Positions 44,706 to 53,808 are shown, counted from the first letter of the stretch. The stretch is DNA of 64,000 nt from Mycobacterium sp. ENV421 (GCF_002887815.1 NZ_PDHO01000007.1:1-64000); one strand, 5' to 3'. Notes: generated by a model from the sequence alone, not told the origin. A program made the numbers and translations.

Positions 44706-45902
44706 TTACGCCGTCGTGTGCAGCATCCCCGCGATGTCGGGGTCGAGCTGTTGCAGCGCAACGATTACCGCGATCGGGGCGTCACGGCCGATATCGGAGC
44801 GAACCGTGGTGGTGCGGCCTTGGCGCTCCGGCGGACGGAGCTCGTCGATACGGGCGATCAAGCCGTCGGCCAGTTCGTCGAATTCGACGATCAGTCCGGC
44901 CACAATGATCAGCTCCGGATCGAGCAGCGCCTCGATCAGTGCGGCGGTATGGGCCACGCGGTCGATGACGTCGCGAATGATGTCCTGGGACTGCTGATTT
45001 CGTGCCGTCTCCTGACGCACGGCCTCGATGTCGACCTGGTCGTAGGTCTTGCCGACCGTCTGTGGCGCGGCAGCCTGCATCGCGTACATCGACATGTCGG
45101 CTTCCACGCACCCGATTCGGCCGCAGCGGCATGGCGTCGAACTGCCGTAGACCGGTACGTGCCCGATCGCACCGGCGATGCCGCTCGAGCCGGCATAAGG
45201 GCGTCCGTCGATGATCAGCCCGACGCCGAGCCTGCCGCCGTGATCCAGGACCACCGCCGTGCGTGCTTCTCGTGCCGCACCCGCGATCGTCTCGGCCAGC
45301 GTGATCGCCTTGGTGGTGTCCTGAACGGCGACGGGCATGCCGAGATCACGTGAAAGCAGCTTGCCCAGTTCGACATTCGTCCAGCCGAGTTCGTGGGATG
45401 CGACGACCAGTCCGGTGGTGTCGTCGACCAGTCCCGGAATGCAGACGCCGACAACGGAGGCGCGCTTACCGTCGGGTTCGCTCATCAGCTTCTTGGCGAT
45501 GCGGGTGATCGAACGGATGACCACCGCGGGTTCTCGGTCTCCTGTGGGGGTTTCTTCTTCCTTCGAGATGTTCCCGGTGGCGTCGGCCAGGATGATCCGC
45601 GCGCGGATCCCGTCGATTCGGATGCCCAGCACCCGGCGCGCCTCCGGATTGCAGTCGAGCAGGATGCGCGGCCGACCGCGAGAACTGACGCCCTCGATGC
45701 GGGACTCCAGCTCGACGAGAGTGCCGTCGTCGATCAGGTCCGCGACGAGCGTGGTGACCGATGGGCGCGGCAGACCGAGCCGGTCGGCCAGGTCAGCCCT
45801 GGCCAGCGGGCCAGACGTGCGCAGCAGGTGAACGACGCGTTGGCGCTGCAGGAGGCGCGCAACCTGCCTGCTCTGCTTCGTCGATTCCGACTGTTTCAGC
45901 AC
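44706..45902 (-). CDS. ROK-family transcriptional regulator
   Basis: 398 aa. N-terminal winged helix (VVHLLRTSGPLARADLADRLGLPRPSVTTLVADLI), then a ROK fold with VLDHGGRLGVGLIIDGRPYAGSSGIAGAIGHV and the zinc motif CRCGRIGCVEA. The usual kinase DxGxT region is degenerate, so it is a sugar-responsive regulator rather than a glucokinase. GTG 45902 follows AAGGAGGGT. It is divergent from the beta-propeller protein; a tandem repeat in the shared promoter is its probable operator. Confidence 0.88.
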   Translation of the reverse strand: MLKQSESTKQSRQVARLLQRQRVVHLLRTSGPLARADLADRLGLPRPSVTTLVADLIDDGTLVELESRIEGVSSRGRPRILLDCNPEARRVLGIRIDGIRARIILADATGNISKEEETPTGDREPAVVIRSITRIAKKLMSEPDGKRASVVGVCIPGLVDDTTGLVVASHELGWTNVELGKLLSRDLGMPVAVQDTTKAITLAETIAGAAREARTAVVLDHGGRLGVGLIIDGRPYAGSSGIAGAIGHVPVYGSSTPCRCGRIGCVEADMSMYAMQAAAPQTVGKTYDQVDIEAVRQETARNQQSQDIIRDVIDRVAHTAALIEALLDPELIIVAGLIVEFDELADGLIARIDELRPPERQGRTTTVRSDIGRDAPIAVIVALQQLDPDIAGMLHTTA

Positions 45903-45935
45903 ACCCTCCTTGACGCCGCCCGTGCCGGGCTGCTA

Positions 45936-45989
45936 TTAAATTCGTCACATCAACTAAATCGTATTAAGTACGTCACACCAATTAAACCG
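45936..45989. promoter_or_regulatory. Tandem operator-like repeat for the ROK regulator
   Basis: Two 26-bp units, at 45936-45961 and 45964-45989, share TTAA-N5-CGTCACA-type sequence (TTAAATTCGTCACATCAACT and TTAAGTACGTCACACCAATT lead each). Each is itself a rough inverted repeat: an A/T-rich arm, a 9-bp core CGTCACAYC, and an AAYTAAA arm. The region is strikingly AT-rich for this genome and sits between the two divergent starts. Confidence 0.6.
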
Positions 45990-46001
45990 GGGAGTCCTCC
46001 A

Positions 46002-48434
46002 ATGACTGCTGATCGTCGGCCTGCCAAACCGCAGCCACTGTCCCTTCACGATGCGGCCAAGGTCGGCGCGTACGGCGGCATTGCCGTCGCCGCCTGGTTG
46101 GCCGGGGCGGTCGCAGCCGGTCACGGGGTTGCGGCGGCCGACTCAACCGGGAGCTCCTCGGGTGCATCCTCGTCCGCTTCCTCCGCCGGTGGCTCGTCGT
46201 CCGGTGGATCGTCCTCGGCCCACGCCGGGCCGCGTGCCACCGGTACCGCCAAGGCTAGAGGCAGCCGCCTCTCGAAGCCCTCCGCCACGACGAAGTCGAG
46301 TGAGTCGGCGGGTTCCTCGACGGCTGCGAGCGCGGCGGCCAAGCTGGCGACGCCGAACGTCATCCCATCGGCGAGCTCAACCAGCTCGAAGCCGGTCCAG
46401 AAGAGTGGCAGCCTGCGCACCGCGCAGGCGTCGTCCGCGTCGTCGGTGCCGGCATCGGTCAGCACACCGGCGTTGGCCCCTAATCCGGCCGGATTGCTCA
46501 ACGGCATCGTCACCTCGCTGCTCAACCCGTTCCTCAAGCCGCCGCCCACCAACAGCGGTCCCATCGTGCCGGTCATCTGGACGGCGCTGGGTTCGGTACG
46601 ACGCGACCTGTTCAACCAGGCGCCGACAATCGGAACCCCCACCACCACGGTCCAGACCGGGCAGACCGTCACCGGCAACATCGGCGCCACCGACATCGAA
46701 GGCGACGCGCTGAAGTACACCATTACCCAGGGGCCCAAGTACGGCACGCTGACGATCGACCAGGCCACCGGCAACTTCAGCTACACGCCGGACGACATCA
46801 ACTACACTGCCGCGCAAACTGATTCGTTCACCATTTCGGTGACCGACGGCAAGTTCAACGTCCTGATGCCGTTCAGCTCCCGCACCGCATCGGCCTCAAG
46901 CAACCTGACCGTGCTCAGTCCCGAGGCTCAACGTGTCATCCTCAACTTGCCCGCCACCATCACCAACCCGACGATTCCGCGGTTCGCGCCCGACGGAAAG
47001 ACGTTGATGTTCTCGGCCACGCCGGTCGCCGGCGGTCGTACCGAGATCTACTCGATCGACGCCGGCGACACTGACGGGTCGACCGTCACCTGCATCACCT
47101 GCGGTGTCACGCCCACCGAAGGCAATCTGGGCAAGAGCACCTACACCAGCGACGGCTCCGGGCGGTTCGTGGTGGAAGCCCCCGGTCACTGGGACGTGTA
47201 CCAGCCCGCCACCGACACCGCACCGGCCGCGCTGATCCCGATCATCACGCCACCGTCGGGATCCACCGCGATCGACAAGCAACGCGAGATGCGGATCTCG
47301 CCCGACGGCAAGTACGTGCTGTTCAGCCAAATCCAGCTGGGCACAGGCAATCTCATCACCGCGATTCCGGTCGTCGGCAAGCTGAATCTGACCACCAACG
47401 CGGTCACCGGCGCCCCGGAGTACCACATCGACGACGCACGGGTGGTTTACCCGGTCGGCGAAGGCAAGCAGTGGACGCCCGACGGTAAGGGCGTGATCAT
47501 CCTCGGAGGCCGGTACGAGTCGGGCAACGTCGACGACATCGTCGTCGACCTGGCCACCGGGAACGTCACGCGTCTGACCGGCAACCTCGACTACGACGAG
47601 GACGTCGACATGTCGCCCAACCAGCAGTGGATCGCGATCTGCAGCACCCGCGGACTCGACGCCCTCACCCCGATGACTCGGATCGACCGGCCGGCGCTGC
47701 TGCCCGCCGACATCCAGGGTGCGGTGTACACCGCCTATGCCGGCGGGCTCAAGACCCCCGACTATCCCAATGGCACCGGCATCAACGTGTCCAACCAGGA
47801 ATGGCTGGTCGCCGTCGAAGACGATCTCAAGGGCGAGAACGGGATCCCGCTGTTCGTCACCGGCGACGGCTACACCGCGCGCAGCATGCCCAGCTGGAAC
47901 GCCGACGGAACCTCAGTGGCCTTCTGGGAGCGCAGCATCACCGACCCGTCGGACACCCGACTTGTCGTCACCAACCTGAAGTACACGACCAGCGTCGGTG
48001 CCGTACAGGGTGATCTCGCGACGCCGAATGCGGACTGGGCACCGGCGCTGAGCACGTACAAAGCCGGACCGGCACCGCTGCCGCCGGTCGGGGCGTACAC
48101 GAGTCAGTACGGCGGCACCGCCTACGTCTCCGAGGCGCCGGATTCCACCACCGCCGGCAATACGATCCGCACCGTGACGTACACCAATTACGTCAACTCC
48201 GAAGGCATGATCCTCAACGGCACCGAGTCGACGAGCGCCGGGGCCAGCCAGTCGTCGATCGTCTACAAAGCCAACATCACCGTCACCGGTGAACACACCG
48301 GCTCGCTGACGGCCGACGCCACCATCAACAAGCTGACCCGATCGATCACCGGCACGATCTCGTCGACACTCGACGGCAACACCCAGGTGCTGCTCGACCC
48401 GACGAAGGTCATCGATGACCAGTTGAGCGCTTAA
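46002..48434 (+). CDS. Exported protein with Ig-like/VCBS-type and TolB-like beta-propeller domains
   Basis: 810 aa from ATG 46002. Signal-like helix (VGAYGGIAVAAWLAGAVAAGHG), then ~200 residues of Ser/Ala/Pro low complexity. A VCBS/cadherin-like domain at ~225-310 (GTPTTTVQTGQTVTGN, KYTITQGPKYGTLTIDQATG, FSYTPDDINY) follows. A beta-propeller of PD40/TolB repeats comes next (PTIPRFAPDGKTLMFSA, MRISPDGKYVLFSQ, QWTPDGKGVII, MSPNQQWIAI, PSWNADGTSVAFW). The long frame from 45393 is not coding. It is probably a cell-wall or secreted binding protein controlled by the ROK regulator. Ligand unknown. Confidence 0.85.
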   Translation: MTADRRPAKPQPLSLHDAAKVGAYGGIAVAAWLAGAVAAGHGVAAADSTGSSSGASSSASSAGGSSSGGSSSAHAGPRATGTAKARGSRLSKPSATTKSSESAGSSTAASAAAKLATPNVIPSASSTSSKPVQKSGSLRTAQASSASSVPASVSTPALAPNPAGLLNGIVTSLLNPFLKPPPTNSGPIVPVIWTALGSVRRDLFNQAPTIGTPTTTVQTGQTVTGNIGATDIEGDALKYTITQGPKYGTLTIDQATGNFSYTPDDINYTAAQTDSFTISVTDGKFNVLMPFSSRTASASSNLTVLSPEAQRVILNLPATITNPTIPRFAPDGKTLMFSATPVAGGRTEIYSIDAGDTDGSTVTCITCGVTPTEGNLGKSTYTSDGSGRFVVEAPGHWDVYQPATDTAPAALIPIITPPSGSTAIDKQREMRISPDGKYVLFSQIQLGTGNLITAIPVVGKLNLTTNAVTGAPEYHIDDARVVYPVGEGKQWTPDGKGVIILGGRYESGNVDDIVVDLATGNVTRLTGNLDYDEDVDMSPNQQWIAICSTRGLDALTPMTRIDRPALLPADIQGAVYTAYAGGLKTPDYPNGTGINVSNQEWLVAVEDDLKGENGIPLFVTGDGYTARSMPSWNADGTSVAFWERSITDPSDTRLVVTNLKYTTSVGAVQGDLATPNADWAPALSTYKAGPAPLPPVGAYTSQYGGTAYVSEAPDSTTAGNTIRTVTYTNYVNSEGMILNGTESTSAGASQSSIVYKANITVTGEHTGSLTADATINKLTRSITGTISSTLDGNTQVLLDPTKVIDDQLSA

Positions 48435-48871
48435 TCCTCGTCGATGACGTGCATGGCGGCCTCCTCCGCGGAGGCCGCCCCGCCGTCGATACCGACGTCT
48501 TCGGCCACGAGCTCGGACTCGTCGTCCTCACCGAAGCCCGCATCGGGTGCCACCAAACGACCCGACCGAACCCGGCCGACCTCGTCGTCCTCCGGATAGT
48601 CGGAGTCGTCCGCAGCGGAGCCATTGAGCTCGTCGAGCACATTGTTCAGCCGGGACACCGGATCGGGTTCCTCCTCGGCCAGCAACTCGTCGAGCGTCTC
48701 CGGGCCGGGATGGTCGAAGTTCGTACGGGCGACCGGCCGCTCCGGAGGGGAGATGCCCTCGTCGAGGATGTCGTCGACGCCGCGGTCGACCAACGTGTCC
48801 TCGGGCTGGAGCTGGTTGTCGTCCTCGACGCTGTATTCGCCGCTGTCAGTGGTGTCGTCCCAGGTGCTCAC
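48431..48871 (-). CDS. DUF5709 family protein
   Basis: 146 aa, very acidic, no membrane segment. It has the DUF5709 pattern: YSVEDDNQLQPEDTLVDRG, LDEGISPPER, TLDELLAEEEPDP and the closing EEAAMHVIDED. Function unknown; common in actinobacteria. Its 3' end overlaps the convergent propeller gene by 4 bp. Confidence 0.85.
   Translation of the reverse strand: MSTWDDTTDSGEYSVEDDNQLQPEDTLVDRGVDDILDEGISPPERPVARTNFDHPGPETLDELLAEEEPDPVSRLNNVLDELNGSAADDSDYPEDDEVGRVRSGRLVAPDAGFGEDDESELVAEDVGIDGGAASAEEAAMHVIDED
48455..48479. terminator. Hairpin downstream of the propeller gene
   Basis: GGCGGCCTCC (48455-48464), loop TCCGC, GGAGGCCGCC (48470-48479): a perfect 10-bp GC stem 21 bp past the plus-strand stop, but inside the 3' coding end of DUF5709. 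No T-tract follows. A possible intrinsic terminator, or just coding sequence. Confidence 0.35.
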
Positions 48872-49007
48872 AGCTCCAGAATGTCACGATGCCGGAACAG
48901 GGCCACGGGGACTTTCGTCACCAGCCGCTCGACGGCCGTCACCGCCCCCGCGCGGACCCGTATTCACTTCTTTGAGCTCATAAAGAATCGATTGCCACCA
49001 TCAACGC

Positions 49008-49508
49008 ATGGACTCACCTCGTTCCGGATTTCGCCGGGCCGCCGTGACCTCGTGGGCGTTGGCCGGCATCGGCATCGCCGGAGTAGCGGGCGCATCGGCG
49101 TTGGCCTACGGCGACACCGTCAAGCCCGTCGTTGCCGAGCTTCCGCCGGCCGACCCGGTGGCGACCGACCCAGCCGTGGACCTGCCCCCGGCACCGCCCG
49201 TCGTGGAACCGGCCCCGGCGCCGGTGCCCGTGGCGGACACTCCGGCGCCCCCTCCGAGCCCGGAGCCGACGGTCGCACCGGCCCCCGCGCAGACCTACAC
49301 CCCGCAACCGGCCTACACCCCGCAGCCGACCTACACCCAGAAGCCGGCCTACACGCCAAAGGCGACTGTTCAGGAGCAGGCACCGGCACCGAGCACCAAG
49401 TCGCAGCCCGCGTTTCCGATCCGGCAGAGCCATGTCCCGGCCGGTGGCGGGGGCACCTCGGGCGGCAACAGCTTCTCCCCGCACGTCACGGTGTCACGTG
49501 GGTCATGA
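49008..49508 (+). CDS. Membrane-anchored proline-rich protein with short repeats
   Basis: 166 aa. An N-terminal hydrophobic segment (VTSWALAGIGIAGVAGASALAYG) works as signal or anchor, followed by a Pro/Val/Ala-rich stalk and four or more 6-residue repeats (YTPQPA, YTPQPT, YTQKPA). The stop overlaps the next gene start (ATGA). No catalytic domain. Likely a stalk or tether of the adjacent redox module, inferred from coupling. Confidence 0.7.
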   Translation: MDSPRSGFRRAAVTSWALAGIGIAGVAGASALAYGDTVKPVVAELPPADPVATDPAVDLPPAPPVVEPAPAPVPVADTPAPPPSPEPTVAPAPAQTYTPQPAYTPQPTYTQKPAYTPKATVQEQAPAPSTKSQPAFPIRQSHVPAGGGGTSGGNSFSPHVTVSRGS

Positions 49509-50047
49509 CGAACGAAGCGCTGTGGGCGTTGGGCCGTGGCAACGGCGTCGTTGCGTTGGTGTTCATGACCGTGTCGGTGGCATTGGGTATCGCCGCCCGG
49601 TCCGGACGCCCGCTGCTGGTGCTACCCAGATTCGCCGTCTCTGACGTCCATCGCTTCGCCGCCCTGTCGTCGACGCTGCTGGTGGCGTTGCACATCGGGC
49701 TGCTGTTCCTCGACCCCTACGCCAAGCTGAAACTCATCGACATCGTCGTGCCCTTCCTCGGCGCCTACCGGCCACTGTGGCAGGGCCTGGGCACCGTCGC
49801 CGTCGACGTGCTTGCCGTCGTTGTGATCACCGGTCTGCTCCGTCACCGCATCGGTCCGCGGGCCTTCCGATTGGTGCACTGGGCGACTTATTCGTTGTGG
49901 CCCGTCTCGATGGCTCATGCGCTGGGCAACGGCACCGACACCGGACGCGCGTGGTTCCTCGCGATCGCAGGCGGCTGCGCGGTCGTCGTGGCTGCGGCGC
50001 TGATCTGGCGGCTGCGCGCCAACTTCGATGAGTATGCCGATGCGTAG
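49505..50047 (+). CDS. Ferric-reductase-like transmembrane protein
   Basis: 180 aa with about five to six membrane helices (GVVALVFMTVSVALGI, STLLVALHIGLLFLD, VLAVVVITGLL, ATYSLWPVSMAHALG, FLAIAGGCAVVVAAALI). Histidines in RFAALSSTLLVALH and LVHWATYSLWPVSMAH are positioned to hold haem b, as in the ferric-reductase/NADPH-oxidase membrane domain. The downstream NuoF-like gene overlaps its 3' end by 20 bp, so electron transfer between them is likely. Confidence 0.8.
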   Translation: MTNEALWALGRGNGVVALVFMTVSVALGIAARSGRPLLVLPRFAVSDVHRFAALSSTLLVALHIGLLFLDPYAKLKLIDIVVPFLGAYRPLWQGLGTVAVDVLAVVVITGLLRHRIGPRAFRLVHWATYSLWPVSMAHALGNGTDTGRAWFLAIAGGCAVVVAAALIWRLRANFDEYADA

Positions 50048-51251
50048 CGCACCGCGGCTGCTGTCCGCTGCCGGACCGACTCTCGCTGAACACCTCGACC
50101 GTTTCGGCCCAGCACCGAGAATCTCCGGCAGCCAACTCATTTCGCTTCTCAACGACGCCGGTCTGTCCGGGCGGGGCGGCGCCGGCTTCCCCACCGGCCG
50201 CAAACTCGCCGCGGTCACCGGCCCGGACCCCGTGGTGGTCGCCAACGGCGCCGAGGGAGAACCGTTGAGCCGCAAGGACGCGCTGCTGCTGATACGGGCG
50301 CCCCACCTGGTGATCGACGGCCTGCACATCGCCGCCGCCGCGATCGGCGCCCACACCGGCTACCTGTACGTCCACGCCGACGCCGTGGCATCTGTGCGCG
50401 CGGCCCTCACCGAGAGACGAGCTGCCGGGCTCGACCCACACCGTGTCGAGCTGACCGTGGTGGAGGCACCCGACACCTTCGTCGCGGGGGAGGAATCCGC
50501 TGCGATCCGGCACATCGAGGGCGGCCCCGCGTTGCCGCGCGACCGCACCGTCCCCGTCGCGATCTCGGGGGTGCGTAAACGCCCCACCCTGGTCAACAAC
50601 GTCGAGACGTTGGCGCACATGGCACTGATCGCCCGCCACGGGGCCCACTGGTTCCGGTCGATCGGAGACCCGGCCGACCCGGGCTCCATGCTCGTCACCC
50701 TCTCCGGCGCGCTGGACGGTGAGGGTGTTGTCGAGGTGCCGACGGGCGTGCCGATCACGGACCTGATCGACACCAGAGCGGTGTCGGCGATTCTCGTTGG
50801 TGGCTATCACGGGAGTTGGCTGCCCGCTGAGACTTTCGCGGGACTGAGGCTCTCGCGCACGGGCTTGAAATCGCTGGGTGCATCGCCCGGCGCCGGGATC
50901 GTTCACGCGCTGGGCGTGACCGAGTGTGGGTTGGTCCGCACCGCCGAGATCGCCGGCTACCTCGCCGACGAGAGTGCGCGCCAGTGCGGTCCGTGTCGCA
51001 ACGGCTTACCCCGGTTGTCCGAACTGATCGACGAACTGGCCTACGGGCGCGCCAGTGACCATCTGGTCAAAGAGATTCGGCGTATCACCCGGCTTGTGGA
51101 CGGCCGAGGGGCGTGTCGGCACCCTGACGGGACCGCGCGTATGGTCCGCAGCGCGTTGCGCGCGTTCGCGGCCGATATCGAGCAGCACCGCCTGGGCCGG
51201 TGCGAGAGCGTGGTCCCGGCGGCGCCGATATCGAAAATGCCGATGGCATAG
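50028..51251 (+). CDS. NuoF-like NADH-dehydrogenase-type flavoprotein
   Basis: 407 aa resembling NuoF: FMN loop GLSGRGGAGFPTGRKLAAV, ANGAEGEPLSRKD, VAGEESAAIRHIEG (NADH site), VRKRPTLVNNVETLAH, and the iron-sulphur region ESARQCGPCRNG plus GACRHPDG. The usual first cysteine of the ESCGxCxPCR motif is Ala here, leaving three of four N3-cluster ligands. Starting at ATG 50028, inside the upstream gene. It is not in a nuo operon, so it probably feeds electrons from NADH into the ferric-reductase-like protein. Confidence 0.82.
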   Translation: MSMPMRSAPRLLSAAGPTLAEHLDRFGPAPRISGSQLISLLNDAGLSGRGGAGFPTGRKLAAVTGPDPVVVANGAEGEPLSRKDALLLIRAPHLVIDGLHIAAAAIGAHTGYLYVHADAVASVRAALTERRAAGLDPHRVELTVVEAPDTFVAGEESAAIRHIEGGPALPRDRTVPVAISGVRKRPTLVNNVETLAHMALIARHGAHWFRSIGDPADPGSMLVTLSGALDGEGVVEVPTGVPITDLIDTRAVSAILVGGYHGSWLPAETFAGLRLSRTGLKSLGASPGAGIVHALGVTECGLVRTAEIAGYLADESARQCGPCRNGLPRLSELIDELAYGRASDHLVKEIRRITRLVDGRGACRHPDGTARMVRSALRAFAADIEQHRLGRCESVVPAAPISKMPMA

Positions 51252-51356
51252 CCGGGCATCCTCTGCCCGAGCAGTGATCCCGTCCGCCGCGTCGCTGGCT
51301 AGAAGTGTTGTCCGCGCGCAGGATCCGATGGGGTTGCCGCGTCGTGCGAATGAGTT

Positions 51357-51488
51357 TCAGCGAGCCTTGACGTTAGCCACGGTTTGAGCCGGCCCGCCGT
51401 CGGACTTGGAGCGCTTGTCGGCCCGTTTTTCTTTGAGAGACTTGCCGGATTTCTTGGACATACCCTGTCGGGGGGATTTGTCGGACAT
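51357..51488 (-). CDS. Small basic 43-aa protein
   Basis: 43 aa, Lys/Ser/Arg-rich (MSDKSPRQGMSKKSGKSLKE at the start). The ATG at 51488 has GAAGGG 7 bases before it; a longer frame upstream is not coding. Similar short basic proteins occur near conserved genes in many mycobacteria. Function unknown, possibly nucleic-acid binding by charge. Confidence 0.6.
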   Translation of the reverse strand: MSDKSPRQGMSKKSGKSLKEKRADKRSKSDGGPAQTVANVKAR

Positions 51489-51816
51489 CGTCGGCCCTTC
51501 AATAGGGGGCCTGTTGATGGTCCCGGTCCCTCGGACTCTACGCCCGAATCCCCGGCACAGGCCCGACAAGCCAATTTCCGGCCTTCTCGACCGGCAAATT
51601 TTCCTGTCCCGCAGGATATTTCACGCGGTCAGCGAGCGACAACGCGATCACCGCTCGCTACTGTCGACACCAGCCTTACTGCCAATGCGGCATCGATCGA
51701 CGGTCCACGAACCCTGGGGTGTAGTGTCAGATGCAGATCCGTTCTGCATTGGCGGGGCCGTTAGGCTCGGGCTACGTCCATGGGTCGACCCTGCTAACTC
51801 GTGAGGAATTTCCCAC
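51489..51816. other. Intergenic region with a small hairpin
   Basis: 328 bp with no recognised gene before the small ORF at 51817. It holds ATGCAGA-TCCGT-TCTGCAT (51731-51749), a perfect 7-bp inverted repeat that could be an operator. Otherwise nothing is seen. Confidence 0.5.
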
Positions 51817-51951
51817 ATGGAAAACTCCGACCTTTTCTCTCATCCCGTCGACACGACGGATGTTGCGTACGAGACGGTCAATGCGCCTGTCCCGCACCCG
51901 ATTTTCTCTGGGCTCACCGAGTCCGACTCACCACAGTCTGCGTCCTCGTGA
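51817..51951 (+). CDS. Small 44-aa ORF coupled to a DUF5994 gene
   Basis: ATG 51817 has GAGGAA 8 bases upstream and opens 44 codons (MENSDLFSHPVDTTDVAYET and onward, ending SASS). Its TGA overlaps the GTG of the DUF5994 gene (GTGA at 51948-51951). The peptide is acidic and unrecognised. The good ribosome site and precise overlap make it likely to be real and to set translation of the next gene. Confidence 0.5.
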   Translation: MENSDLFSHPVDTTDVAYETVNAPVPHPIFSGLTESDSPQSASS

Positions 51952-52457
51952 ACGGCATGTCCGGGAGTCGGCGCCTTGCCAGCCCGGTGCGCATCACCCT
52001 GAAACCGACCCTCGGTGGCGACATCGACGGCGCCTGGTGGCCGCATTCCTTCGCGCTTGCCCGCGAATTGCCGGAACTGATCGAGGCATTGCACCCGGTC
52101 CTGGGTGAGATCGTCGATATCAAGATCAACTGGTCTTCGTCGTCCGGCACCCCGGTTCTGAAGACGCTCACGTCGGGAGCGGTGTCGATGCACGGCTGGA
52201 ACGATCGCCAGCATCGGCTGATGATTGTCTCCGGCCGTACCGGCTGCGCACGGCTGCTCGTGGTGCCCAGCTCGACGTCGGTGAACCTGGGGCGTCTGGT
52301 GATACGGCGCGCCGCCGCGATGGATCCCGGCGCCGAGCATGACAGCTCGATGTGCGATATCGCGGACGCCGTGATCCGTGCGGCAGAGTCAGAGTGCTCC
52401 CTGTGGTCGGCCCAGCTCCTCGAGGCGGCCGCAAAGGTCGAAGCCTCCGCGCCCTGA
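51948..52457 (+). CDS. DUF5994 family protein (paralogue 1)
   Basis: About 169 aa from GTG 51948 (ATG 51957 possible). It has the DUF5994 core: RITLKPTLGGDIDGAWWPHS, then LPELIEALHPVLGEIVDI, then NLGRLVIRRAAA. Function unknown; usually in mycobacterial stress or envelope loci. It is coupled to the 44-aa ORF. A paralogue lies at 53913-54368, across the MFS gene. Confidence 0.8.
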   Translation: MNGMSGSRRLASPVRITLKPTLGGDIDGAWWPHSFALARELPELIEALHPVLGEIVDIKINWSSSSGTPVLKTLTSGAVSMHGWNDRQHRLMIVSGRTGCARLLVVPSSTSVNLGRLVIRRAAAMDPGAEHDSSMCDIADAVIRAAESECSLWSAQLLEAAAKVEASAP

Positions 52458-52473
52458 CTGTGTCGGCTGTCGG

Positions 52474-53808
52474 CTAGCACGCCATGTGGGCCAAGCGCTG
52501 CCGCGCGACAGAGGGTTCGGTTGGCTCGATTGACTCAGGGGTGCCCAGGCCGCGTCCGGCGGTCTCGGTCAGAAGCAACACGCTGATCAGGCTGACCACG
52601 GTGAAGCCGGCCATCATCGCGGTGATCGACCAGCTGCCGTACGACGACAGCAGCATGGGGGAGAGCACCGGGGGCAGCGCGCCCCCGATGATGCCGCCGA
52701 CGTTGTAGGACAGGCCGGCGCCGCTGTAGCGGTAGCGGACCGCGAAGATCTCCGGAATGAATGCGGCCAAGGGGCCCATCATGATTCCGATGATGCCGTA
52801 GGTACCGATAATGGCGATGCCGTAGCGGACGGGGTCGCCGGATTGGATGAGCGGGAACAGGATCAGCGTCCAGGGCAACGCCAGCGCCGCACCGAATCCG
52901 AGGATGCGTCGGCGGCCGTAGGTGTCGCTGAGGATTGCCGACGCGGCGACGAACACCAGCGAGCACACCCCGCCTGCGACACCCACCAGCAGGATCAGGT
53001 CCTCGTCGTAGTGCAGATGGGTCGCGGCGTAGTTCGGGAAGTAGGTGCCCACCTGGAACGCCAGCATGAACAGGCCCATCACCGCGCCGGCCGCCAGCAC
53101 CACCTCGCGGCCTTGGTGCCGCATTGCCTCGGCGAGCGGAACCCCGCTGGGTCCCTCAGCCGCCGACTCGGCGAAGACCGGGCTCTCCTCGACGTGTAGC
53201 CGGATGTAGAGCGCGACCGCCACCAGCACCGCACTGATCAGGAAAGGGATGCGCCAACCCCATTGCAGGAAGGCCATTTCCGCGTCGCCGAAGGCGCCGT
53301 GCACACCGAGGAACACCAGATTGCCCAACACCAGCGCGGTACCGAGACCCAACTGGGTGAACATGCAGTAATACCCACGCTTGTGTTGCGGTGCCTGCTC
53401 GGCGCTCATCAGCGCGGCGCCGGCCCACTCACCGCCGACGGCGAAACCTTGCAGCAGTCGCATGCTGATCAACAGCAGGGGCGCGGCCGCACCGATGACG
53501 GCGGTGCTGGGGATGAGGCCCACGCCGACGCTGGATGCGCCCATGATCACCAGCGTGAACACCAAGGTGTTCTTGCGGCCGATGCGATCGCCGAAGTGAC
53601 CGAACACTGCTGCCCCGATCGGCCGGGAGAGAAACGCCGCCGCGAAGGTGCCCAGTGAGGCGATTGTCGCCATCAGTGGGCTCAGACTGGGGAAGAACAC
53701 GTGCGGGAACACCAGTGCGGCGGCGGTGCCGTAGATGAAGAAGTCGTAGTACTCGATCGCCGAGCCGACGTAGCTGGCGAGCGCGACCCGGCGCATACCC
53801 GTTTCCAT
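52474..53808 (-). CDS. MHS-type MFS transporter
   Basis: About 444 aa, twelve membrane segments, of the metabolite:H+ symporter group: RVALASYVGSAIEYYDFFIYG, LSRPIGAAVFGHFGDRIGRK, MRLLQGFAVGGEWAGAALM, GRRRILGFGAALA. Members take up organic acids such as shikimate, proline or betaine-like compounds; the substrate is not identifiable. ATG 53808 is used; ATG 53796 is also possible. It lies between the two DUF5994 genes. Confidence 0.85.
   Translation of the reverse strand: METGMRRVALASYVGSAIEYYDFFIYGTAAALVFPHVFFPSLSPLMATIASLGTFAAAFLSRPIGAAVFGHFGDRIGRKNTLVFTLVIMGASSVGVGLIPSTAVIGAAAPLLLISMRLLQGFAVGGEWAGAALMSAEQAPQHKRGYYCMFTQLGLGTALVLGNLVFLGVHGAFGDAEMAFLQWGWRIPFLISAVLVAVALYIRLHVEESPVFAESAAEGPSGVPLAEAMRHQGREVVLAAGAVMGLFMLAFQVGTYFPNYAATHLHYDEDLILLVGVAGGVCSLVFVAASAILSDTYGRRRILGFGAALALPWTLILFPLIQSGDPVRYGIAIIGTYGIIGIMMGPLAAFIPEIFAVRYRYSGAGLSYNVGGIIGGALPPVLSPMLLSSYGSWSITAMMAGFTVVSLISVLLLTETAGRGLGTPESIEPTEPSVARQRLAHMAC

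Noticed and set aside
45393..46001. N-terminal extension of the propeller protein
   Set aside because: Runs antisense through the ROK regulator; signal peptide and start are at 46002.
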